Below are positions 1 to 5,291 of a stretch of DNA of 5,633 bases, piece after piece. The stretch comes from Anaerolineales bacterium (GTDB lineage Bacteria > Chloroflexota > Anaerolineae > Anaerolineales > DRMV01). The stretch covers positions 1 through 5,633 of the forward strand of contig WFUL01000288.1 in the NCBI GenBank assembly GCA_015484985.1. Reading direction: 5' to 3'. The stretch's first letter is position 1. Each line of letters starts with the position of its first letter. The notes beneath the pieces are model-generated. The model saw only the letters and a program-made list of their open reading frames with translations, ran no database searches and had not been told where the DNA came from. Made by a program: the position numbers and the translations under genes.

Positions 1-1
1 C

Positions 2-88
2 CGGTGGACCTATGCCCAATCAGGCCCACACGAAACGCTGGAAGTCCTTTCCGGGGAGGCATCCCATTTTGTCCCAGTTCGGGTCTAA
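2..88 (+). CDS. Possible C-terminal tail of an upstream gene (partial, uncertain)
   Basis: One frame is open from the window edge to a TAA at 86-88 and reads as a plausible protein tail beginning RWTYAQSGPHETLEVLSGE and ending HFVPVRV. I do not recognise the family. Two other plus-strand frames are also open here, so openness alone proves little. The choice rests on the natural-looking residue mix and on a stop well before the promoter signals at 143-203. Without sequence to the left, neither the gene nor the frame can be confirmed. Confidence 0.25.
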   Translation, partial: RWTYAQSGPHETLEVLSGEASHFVPVRV

Positions 89-142
89 ACTTCAGTTCGA
101 GGGCTTCCAAGGGCTTGAGAGGTGACAAAAATCATCCCGTTA

Positions 143-158
143 TGTGCGTAATCGCACA
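143..158. promoter_or_regulatory. Crp/Fnr-type inverted repeat upstream of nirS
   Basis: The bases TGTGCG-TAAT-CGCACA form a perfect 6+6 inverted repeat. Read as TGTGC-N6-GCACA it has the half-site spacing of Crp-family sites (TGTGA-N6-TCACA). Its centre (150.5) is 50 bp upstream of the centre of a TATAAG element at 198-203, and about 41.5 bp upstream of a start that a TATCAT at 180-185 would give. Those are class I-like and class II-like activator positions. Regulators of this superfamily (Fnr, Dnr, NnrR) commonly control denitrification genes. Which protein binds here is unknown. Confidence 0.5.
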
Positions 159-197
159 CACAAAAAGAGCGTTTTTCCGTATCATGTTAAGCGCCAA

Positions 198-203
198 TAT
201 AAG
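198..203 (+). promoter_or_regulatory. Candidate -10 element for the nirS operon
   Basis: TATAAG matches the TATAAT consensus at five of six positions and lies 28 bp before the nirS start codon. No good -35 box is visible 16-18 bp upstream, which fits an activator-dependent promoter using the inverted repeat at 143-158. An alternative -10 is TATCAT at 180-185, which would put the transcription start near 192 and the inverted repeat at -41.5. I cannot decide between them from sequence. Confidence 0.4.
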
Positions 204-231
204 CCATCTAAAATTTGGCAGGAGGTGAAGG

Positions 232-1977
232 ATGAAGCGCATTGCGTGGTTAGCGTTGTTCGTTGGGATTGCAGTGCTTGCTTTGGCCGCGTGCCAGCAG
301 GCCACACCGACGCCTATCGTCAAAGAAATCGTCAAGACAGTTGAAGTGGTCAAGACGGTGGTGGTGACGGTTGAACCTGAGACTGCGGCCACGCCTGAAG
401 CCACGCCCGAGGAAGAGGGTATTGTGCTGAGCGAAGAGGAATTCGAGAAGGCCAAGCAGATTTACTTCGATCGATGTGCGGGTTGTCACGGGACCCTGCG
501 CAAGGGCGCGACGGGCCCCAGCTTGGAACCTGAGAACACCCGCAAATTGGGAACGGACGTGCTGGCGCAGATTATCTTCAACGGTACACCTCGGGGTATG
601 CCCGATTGGGGCAAGCAGGGCGTGTTGAGCCAGGAGGAAACGGTGCTGTTGGCGAAGTTCCTCCAGCTGGATCCTCCCGATCCCCCCGAGATGTCGATGG
701 AGAAGATGAAGGAATCCTGGGAGGTTATTGTTCCTCCTGAAGAGCGCCCCACAGAGCCTCAGCATGACCGCAACTGGGAGAACTTCTTCGTAGTCGTTTT
801 GCGGGACGCAGGTAAGGTAGCCATCATTGACGGTGACACCAAAGAGGTGGTGAACATTGTGGAGAGCGGGTACGCCACCCACATCGTGCGCATGTCCAAG
901 AGCGGCCGTTACGTGTACACTATCGGCCGGGATGGTAAGGTGGGCCTCATCGATCTATGGATGGAAAAGCCTGACTTGGTGGCCAAGGTGAAGGTCTGCT
1001 ACGATGCCCGCTCGGTAGAGACCAGCAAGTATACAGGCTTTGAAGACAAGTACGCTATTGTTGGATGCTATTGGCCGCCCTTGTTTACCATCCTGGATGG
1101 GCAGACATTAGAGCCTTTGAAGATTGTAAGCACGCGAGGGTACACGTACGATACCGGTGAGTTCCATCCCGAGCCTCGCGTGGCCAGCATCGTGGCTTCC
1201 CAATCCCGCCCGCAGTGGGTGGTGAACGTGAAGGAAACGGGCCAGGTATGGCTGGTAGACTACAGCGACCCCAAGAACCCCACCATAAAGATGCTGGAGG
1301 CCGAGCGCTTCCTGCATGACGGCGGCTGGGCCATGGCATGGGACGGCAATGAGCGAGTCGGTCTCAGCCCCTACTTCCTGGTGGCTGCTAACATGCGGAA
1401 TAAGATCGTGGTGGTGAACACTAAAGACGAGAAGATTGAAGCCATCATTCCGGTGGGCACCAAGCCGCACCCTGGTCGAGGCGCCAACTGGGTGCATCCT
1501 GAGTACGGTCCCGTGTGGGCGACGGGTCACCTGGGCGACAACTTCCTCTCCCTCATCGGTGTGGACCCCGAGAACTACCCCGACAACGCATGGAAGGAGG
1601 TAGCCCGTATTGAATTGCCCGCCGCGGGTAACCTGTTCGTGAAGACCCATCCCAACAGCCCTTACCTGTTCGCCGACTTTACTTTGACCAACGACGAGAA
1701 GATGCAGCGCAGCATTTGCGCTATCAACAAGGAGACCCTTGAGGTCGAGAAGTGCTGGGAGGTCGCGGACTACGGTCGGGCGGTCCACTTCGAGTTCAAC
1801 AAGGAGGGTACCGAAGTGTGGGTGAGCGTTTGGGGCAAGATCGATGCGCCTGAAGGGCAACAGGGTGAGGTGGTGGTCTACGACGCCACGACCCTGGAGG
1901 AAATTGCCCGCATCAAGAATCTGCCCACGCCCACCGGGAAATTCAACGTGTACAACACCATGCACGACATCTACTAA
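232..1977 (+). CDS. nirS: Cytochrome cd1 nitrite reductase, lipoprotein form (NirS)
   Basis: It reduces nitrite to nitric oxide, the defining step of denitrification, using heme c to receive electrons and heme d1 as active site. A signal peptide ends in lipobox LAAC (Cys21), followed by a Thr/Pro and valine-rich tether (about 25-60), so the enzyme should be lipid-anchored outside the membrane. The cytochrome c domain (about 65-148) has CAGCH (82-86) and likely axial Met123 in RGMPDW. The d1 propeller (about 180-581) has proximal His217 in ATHIVRMS, active-site His362 in FLHDGG and His413 in PHPGRG, and the NirS-like C-terminus TPTGKFNVYNTMHDIY. Spacings match my recollection of Pseudomonas NirS: 37 residues from heme-c His to Met and 145 from proximal to first distal His. 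Between the distal His pair there are about nine extra residues. The ATG follows a strong AGGAGGTG (220-227). NirN and NirF are paralogues; the intact active site and c domain favour NirS. Extra cysteines (256, 279, 496, 508) are unexplained. Confidence 0.95.
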   Translation: MKRIAWLALFVGIAVLALAACQQATPTPIVKEIVKTVEVVKTVVVTVEPETAATPEATPEEEGIVLSEEEFEKAKQIYFDRCAGCHGTLRKGATGPSLEPENTRKLGTDVLAQIIFNGTPRGMPDWGKQGVLSQEETVLLAKFLQLDPPDPPEMSMEKMKESWEVIVPPEERPTEPQHDRNWENFFVVVLRDAGKVAIIDGDTKEVVNIVESGYATHIVRMSKSGRYVYTIGRDGKVGLIDLWMEKPDLVAKVKVCYDARSVETSKYTGFEDKYAIVGCYWPPLFTILDGQTLEPLKIVSTRGYTYDTGEFHPEPRVASIVASQSRPQWVVNVKETGQVWLVDYSDPKNPTIKMLEAERFLHDGGWAMAWDGNERVGLSPYFLVAANMRNKIVVVNTKDEKIEAIIPVGTKPHPGRGANWVHPEYGPVWATGHLGDNFLSLIGVDPENYPDNAWKEVARIELPAAGNLFVKTHPNSPYLFADFTLTNDEKMQRSICAINKETLEVEKCWEVADYGRAVHFEFNKEGTEVWVSVWGKIDAPEGQQGEVVVYDATTLEEIARIKNLPTPTGKFNVYNTMHDIY

Positions 1978-1983
1978 CCCACG

Positions 1984-2013
1984 GAATGGGGCCCCGAATT
2001 CGGGGCCCCATTC
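1984..2013 (+). terminator. Perfect 30-base palindrome after nirS, terminator or attenuator hairpin
   Basis: Every base from 1984 to 2013 pairs about the centre at 1998/1999. The arms contain GAATGGGGCCCC and the centre is GAATTC. It starts seven bases after the nirS stop and is followed by TTT (2014-2016), a short and weak T-tract. In RNA it would fold into a very stable GC-rich stem with a minimal loop. It probably terminates some transcripts or protects the nirS mRNA 3' end, giving more nirS than downstream message. It lies before the ribosome binding site of the next gene. Confidence 0.65.
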
Positions 2014-2039
2014 TTTATCCCACCTCGGGAGGTGTGCTC

Positions 2040-2663
2040 ATGACCTGGTTGGACCGCATCATCCTCTTGCTGACGGGCCTGACTGCCCTGTACGCCATCT
2101 GGCGGGTATATCAGGCCCACCAGAAGGCCCCGAAGACCGCGTATGTGCTATATATGGTGTCCTTTGCGGTGCTCTTCGTGGCCGGTGTGCTGCTCATCCT
2201 GTTCGGATACGGCCTGTTGGCCTCGCCCTGGGTCGTGGTGGTGACGACTCTGATACCGTTATCTTTGGCCACAGGGCTGATTTACGATTTGAAGCCCGAA
2301 TGGGCTAAGGGGTACACCATCTTCTCCATTCTGGGCTTTCTGGCCATTGCTTTGGTGTATTTGGGTGGCCAAGAGCAATGGGCGAAGTTTGTTATGCCCA
2401 TCGTCCACGGCATCGCGGGTTGGACCATCGTTCTCGTCCCCCTATGGGCCGTGAGCAAAGGGACGGCACCCGGTGGCTTCGTGCTGGTCGCCGTGGGCGG
2501 CATCCTTATCGGACTGGGAGGCATTGCCCTGGCGTTCCTCAAAATGGGTAAACAGTTCCTCTTCTTCAGCCAGGAGGTGGTCCTCACCATCCTGGCCCCC
2601 TTGCTGTTCTTGATGACATTGGCCTACGCTTGGGGTTTCGTGAAGAAGCTGCTCGCGGCATAA
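2040..2663 (+). CDS. Hypothetical membrane protein with about seven spans
   Basis: I do not recognise the family. The 207-residue product is almost wholly hydrophobic, with likely membrane spans near 5-22, 35-57, 62-82, 92-109, 118-138, 146-168 and 181-203. It has only two histidines. His123, in IVHGIAGW at the start of span 5, is inside the membrane and could be a heme or quinone-site residue, but a lone His proves nothing. There are no cysteines and no CxxCH. The ATG at 2040 is preferred over an in-frame ATG at 1986 because GGGAGGT (2027-2033) sits seven bases before it, whereas the upstream ATG lies inside the palindrome and has no such site. Its place between nirS and the 12-span oxidase-like gene suggests a small subunit of the same membrane complex. 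Seven spans also recall oxidase subunit III, but I see no sequence motif for that. Confidence 0.8.
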   Translation: MTWLDRIILLLTGLTALYAIWRVYQAHQKAPKTAYVLYMVSFAVLFVAGVLLILFGYGLLASPWVVVVTTLIPLSLATGLIYDLKPEWAKGYTIFSILGFLAIALVYLGGQEQWAKFVMPIVHGIAGWTIVLVPLWAVSKGTAPGGFVLVAVGGILIGLGGIALAFLKMGKQFLFFSQEVVLTILAPLLFLMTLAYAWGFVKKLLAA

Positions 2664-2676
2664 CCGACCCCTCACC

Positions 2677-2703
2677 GGTCCCGGGGTTGAAGGCCCCGGG
2701 GCC
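2677..2703 (+). terminator. GC-rich intergenic hairpin without T-tract
   Basis: CCCGGGG (2680-2686) pairs with CCCCGGG (2694-2700) around a loop TTGAAGG. The stem extends outward through a T-G pair and two G-C pairs to 2677 and 2703. The bases after it (CCCTAAAC) contain no run of T, so it is not a standard intrinsic terminator. An mRNA stability or processing element between two co-transcribed genes is as likely. Confidence 0.5.
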
Positions 2704-2730
2704 CCTAAACTTCCATCACGGAGGACAGCG

Positions 2731-4227
2731 ATGGCCTGGCTGAAGAAACGCTTGCAATATCTCTTTGGCTCAACCAAGGGTCTTATCTTGTTCGCATCGG
2801 CGCTCATTGCTCTGGAGACGGCCTTTATGGGCATGCTGTCGGGCCCGATGGCCGAGTGGGGCATCCGTGATTTTTGGATCCGTCTGTGGGGCATGAAGTT
2901 GGAGCCGGCCCACCGGGAGGCCCGCATCATCTTCCTCTACCACACTTTCGCCATCGGTGTCATCGCCCTGGAAACCTACATGATCACTGGCCTGGTGCGG
3001 ATGAAAGAGATCCACAAGGTGGGTATCAACGCCGTGATGACGGTGGGCTATCTCTTCGTGCTCATCTTCGGCCTGGGCTTCGCCTATTGGGGTGAGAACT
3101 GGGCCTTTCATGGTCTGTTTCTCACCGGGCTCGCCCTGGTCTTCTTCGCGGGCATGTGGTTGGCTTATGCACTGTGGCCGTGGGCCTCAGAGTATCGCCT
3201 GCCAGAAGGGTCTCCGTACTGGCGACTCCCCGGTGGTGTGGATGGAGAGCGGCTGGCCTTCTTCGTTATGGCCGTTGCTACCCTCATCTCAGCCATCTAC
3301 GGTGCCGTACCCGGTTCTTACTTCGGCAACGGCTTTGAGGTCTTTCTCTCGGAGGACATGATTCGTATTCCCCGTCGTCCGCCTTTAGAACTGGCCATTG
3401 TGGGGCACTTGCACATCATGCTGGTGGACATCGCGGTGGCCGCCATGTTGATCGTCTTCCGCTGGGTGGACTTCAAGGGGCGCCTGCATTCTTGGGCAAC
3501 CTTTATGACCGTCATTGGCACCATCATCATTAGTGTGGGCGCCTGGATGGTGGTACCCTTCCGGGGCATTGCCCATAGGGTCATCAACGTGGGTGCAGGG
3601 TTCCTGATGCTGGCTTCTCTGGTGCTGACCATTTATACCTGGCGGAAACAAATCGAAATCGGACTGCGTAAGATGGGCGTTACAGGCAGGGCGACTTTGG
3701 GCCAGCGTCTCAAGGCCTTGTTCTCAGACCCCCTGCCGGTGGGCGCAACTTGGCAGATGATGTACATGAACGTGGTGGTCACCGCCCCAGGCGTGTTCAT
3801 GGCCATCAAACTCGATATGCTCCGGGACTGGTTGCTACGGGAGGAGCGGGCTGGATTGGTGGGCCACTGGCATGTTCTGGCGGCCATCATTGCCACCATC
3901 CTGCTTCTCTATTATGGCCATGTGGTGGGGCTGAAGGGCAGGGTGCGCCGTTGGTATGGTTGGGTCATCGTGGTGGCCTCGGATATCGCCTTTGCCGCGG
4001 CGACGCTGTTCTACACCAAACGTCTCTACGTCTCTGTGAGCCAACAACAACCCCTGGTCAACATCGTCATGTACATCTTGGATGCTTCCCTGTTCCTGGT
4101 GTTATTGGTGGTGGCTGCGCTCTTCGTGTGGCGTTTGGTGGACCTGTTCAAGCCTCAGGGTAAGTGGACGGAAGAGTGGAACGACCCCCACTTCAAACCC
4201 GTTTTCGTAGAGGAGGAGTCCCGATGA
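2731..4227 (+). CDS. Twelve-span membrane protein, divergent heme-copper oxidase-like subunit
   Basis: Likely a heme-binding redox subunit; the reaction is unknown. Twelve spans fall near 17-36, 65-90, 97-119, 125-150, 175-197, 219-246, 254-276, 283-302, 341-360, 376-400, 407-428 and 441-469, the number and 4+4+4 plan of oxidase/NO reductase subunit I. His71 lies in span 2, His226/His228 (VGHLHIM) in span 6 and His379/His381 (VGHWHVL) in span 10, which are symmetry-equivalent helices. Spans 6 and 10 align without gaps, sharing VGHxH and a following KGR. In the superfamily, helix 2 and 10 histidines bind hemes, and a helix-6 His with a helix-7 His pair binds CuB or FeB. Span 7 has no histidine, so a normal CuB site is absent. 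His127 and His282 occupy matching places in spans 4 and 8, and His397 ends span 10. GGAGG (2720-2724) precedes the ATG. The stop overlaps the next start. It might instead be a quinol-oxidising partner of NirS or an NnrS-like protein. Confidence 0.75.
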   Translation: MAWLKKRLQYLFGSTKGLILFASALIALETAFMGMLSGPMAEWGIRDFWIRLWGMKLEPAHREARIIFLYHTFAIGVIALETYMITGLVRMKEIHKVGINAVMTVGYLFVLIFGLGFAYWGENWAFHGLFLTGLALVFFAGMWLAYALWPWASEYRLPEGSPYWRLPGGVDGERLAFFVMAVATLISAIYGAVPGSYFGNGFEVFLSEDMIRIPRRPPLELAIVGHLHIMLVDIAVAAMLIVFRWVDFKGRLHSWATFMTVIGTIIISVGAWMVVPFRGIAHRVINVGAGFLMLASLVLTIYTWRKQIEIGLRKMGVTGRATLGQRLKALFSDPLPVGATWQMMYMNVVVTAPGVFMAIKLDMLRDWLLREERAGLVGHWHVLAAIIATILLLYYGHVVGLKGRVRRWYGWVIVVASDIAFAAATLFYTKRLYVSVSQQQPLVNIVMYILDASLFLVLLVVAALFVWRLVDLFKPQGKWTEEWNDPHFKPVFVEEESR

Positions 4228-5141
4228 AGAAGGCATGGCTCCCCGTTGCGCTGGTGCTTCTACCCCTCTTGTGGGGATGCTCTGTGGCCCCACCCGATGT
4301 CCCCCCAAAGGTGGATACGGGTGTGAATCCCGACACGTGGGTCCGCATTCCCGCAGGGGAATTCCTCTTCGGTATGCACAATGAGGAAGCCGTCATCGAA
4401 AAGGACTACGAGATGATGATCACGCCGGTGACCAACGCCCAGTTCGCGGATTACTTGAATGAGGCGTTGGCGAAGGGGGCCTTGAACCTCAAAGAGGACG
4501 GTGTGTACATCGCGTATCCCGGCGAGCCTTTCGAAGGCGGGAAACATGAGGTGGAAATCGGTCCAGGAGAATATCTGGTCTATCCCTTGGGTACGCTGGA
4601 GGCCAAGCTGGACTACACCGACGGACGATTCGTGGTCAAAGAAGGTTGGGAGAACCATCCGGTCACCATGGTAACCTGGTTTGGCGCTTGGGGTTACTGC
4701 GGATATTATGGATGGCGCCTGCCGACTGAAAAGGAATGGGAGAAGGCGGCTCGTGGCGAAGATGGGCGAGCGTATCCCTGGGGTGAGGAGATTACCAAGG
4801 CGCATGCCAATTTCTACAAGAGCGGCGATCCCTTCGATCGTTATTGGGCTGGTCAGGGCGAGACCACACCGGTAGGCTTCTACAACGGGGGCAGGTACTT
4901 GGGCTTCCAAACAGAAGACGCGGCCAGCCCGTATGGCCTGTACGATATGGCCGGTAATGTCTGGGAATGGATGGTGGATACGGAGGAGCACAATCCTGAC
5001 CTGAGCGAGACCCATCAACGTATTTTGAAAGGCGGGGCCTTCAACAACTATGATTATGATTTGCGTGCCTTTGCCCGTAACTTTGCCCCGCCTTATTACT
5101 ACGACTTCTCGGTAGGCTTCCGTTGTGCTCGGGATGGGTAA
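4224..5141 (+). CDS. NirV-like lipoprotein with formylglycine-generating-enzyme fold
   Basis: Signal peptide with lipobox LWGC (Cys19), then a sulfatase-modifying-factor/FGE-like domain over about 38-303. Landmarks are WVRIPAGEFLFGM (39-51), PVTNAQFADYL (68-78), HPVTMVTW (145-152), YCGYYGWRLPTEKEWEKAAR (158-177), YPWGEE, GLYDMAGNVWEWM (238-250), LKGGAF (268-273) and VGFRCARD (297-304). True FGE needs a cysteine pair just after this GGS/GGA motif. Here the aligned positions are Asn275 and Leu280, so sulfatase activation is not expected. FGE-like proteins called NirV are found beside nitrite reductase genes, usually nirK, and their role is unclear. The ATG at 4224 overlaps the preceding stop as ATGA and is served by GAGGAGG (4210-4216). 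An upstream in-frame ATG at 4164 lies deep inside the previous gene and would bury the signal peptide. Translational coupling ties it to the 12-span protein; an assembly or structural role outside the membrane is my inference. Confidence 0.88.
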   Translation: MKKAWLPVALVLLPLLWGCSVAPPDVPPKVDTGVNPDTWVRIPAGEFLFGMHNEEAVIEKDYEMMITPVTNAQFADYLNEALAKGALNLKEDGVYIAYPGEPFEGGKHEVEIGPGEYLVYPLGTLEAKLDYTDGRFVVKEGWENHPVTMVTWFGAWGYCGYYGWRLPTEKEWEKAARGEDGRAYPWGEEITKAHANFYKSGDPFDRYWAGQGETTPVGFYNGGRYLGFQTEDAASPYGLYDMAGNVWEWMVDTEEHNPDLSETHQRILKGGAFNNYDYDLRAFARNFAPPYYYDFSVGFRCARDG

Positions 5142-5156
5142 CCTTCCGATATACCT

Positions 5157-5192
5157 TGGGGCGGGGACTACCCCGCCCCATTACTCCTTTTT
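5157..5192 (+). terminator. Intrinsic terminator of the nirS operon
   Basis: TGGGGCGGGG (5157-5166) pairs perfectly with CCCCGCCCCA (5171-5180) around the loop ACTA. After TTACTCC comes TTTTT (5188-5192). It begins 16 bases after the stop of the NirV-like gene. The T-run is seven bases from the stem, which is slightly far, but the ten-pair GC stem makes termination likely and marks the end of the four-gene unit. Confidence 0.8.
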
Positions 5193-5207
5193 GTGATTTG
5201 CGTCACG
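5192..5207. promoter_or_regulatory. Crp/Fnr-type inverted repeat upstream of the ctaB-like gene
   Basis: TGTGA-TTTGCG-TCACG matches the Crp consensus TGTGA-N6-TCACA at nine of ten defined positions. Its centre (5199.5) is 50 bp upstream of the centre of TATAAT at 5247-5252, placing it near -60 relative to a predicted start about 5259, a classic class I activator position. An overlapping shorter dyad, TGCG-TCA-CGCA (5199-5209), is an alternative reading for another kind of regulator. Confidence 0.5.
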
Positions 5208-5246
5208 CATTGGGCATGATGGATATGAGAGGAGTGCAAGATTCGG

Positions 5247-5252
5247 TATAAT
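5247..5252 (+). promoter_or_regulatory. -10 element for the ctaB-like gene
   Basis: TATAAT is an exact consensus -10 hexamer in the short intergenic region, 39 bp before the start codon. The bases 17 bp upstream (TATGAG, 5224-5229) are a poor -35, consistent with dependence on an activator bound at 5192-5207. Confidence 0.6.
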
Positions 5253-5291
5253 GATTTGTGTGAAGTTTGTGGGATGAGGAGGGTGGTGTTC

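Noticed and set aside
4..228. Plus-strand open frame of 74 codons before nirS
   Set aside because: It spans the inverted repeat and the putative -10 elements, its translation is Arg/Ser/Pro-rich without motifs, and no ribosome binding site is visible at its GTG.
1108..1965. Long minus-strand open frame of 285 codons opposite nirS
   Set aside because: It lies wholly within the well-supported nirS gene. Its His/Val/Gly-rich translation has no recognisable motif, as expected for the antisense of a GC-rich gene.
1986..2039. Upstream ATG extension of the seven-span protein
   Set aside because: It begins inside the perfect palindrome without a ribosome binding site. The ATG at 2040 has GGGAGGT at proper spacing and starts directly before the first hydrophobic span.
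4164..4223. Upstream ATG extension of the NirV-like gene
   Set aside because: It would overlap the 12-span gene by 64 bases and place about 20 charged residues before a clear lipoprotein signal peptide. The ATG at 4224 has a strong ribosome binding site.
2731..4227. Canonical NO reductase (NorB) or cytochrome oxidase subunit I
   Set aside because: The helix-7 His pair and the helix-6 HPEVY or HLWVE-type motif are missing. Only the overall topology and the helix 2, 6 and 10 histidines fit, so a standard NorB or CoxA name would mislead.
4260..5018. Minus-strand open frame of 252 codons opposite the NirV-like gene
   Set aside because: It is antisense to a gene with clear FGE-like motifs, has no good ribosome binding site that I can see, and resembles no family.
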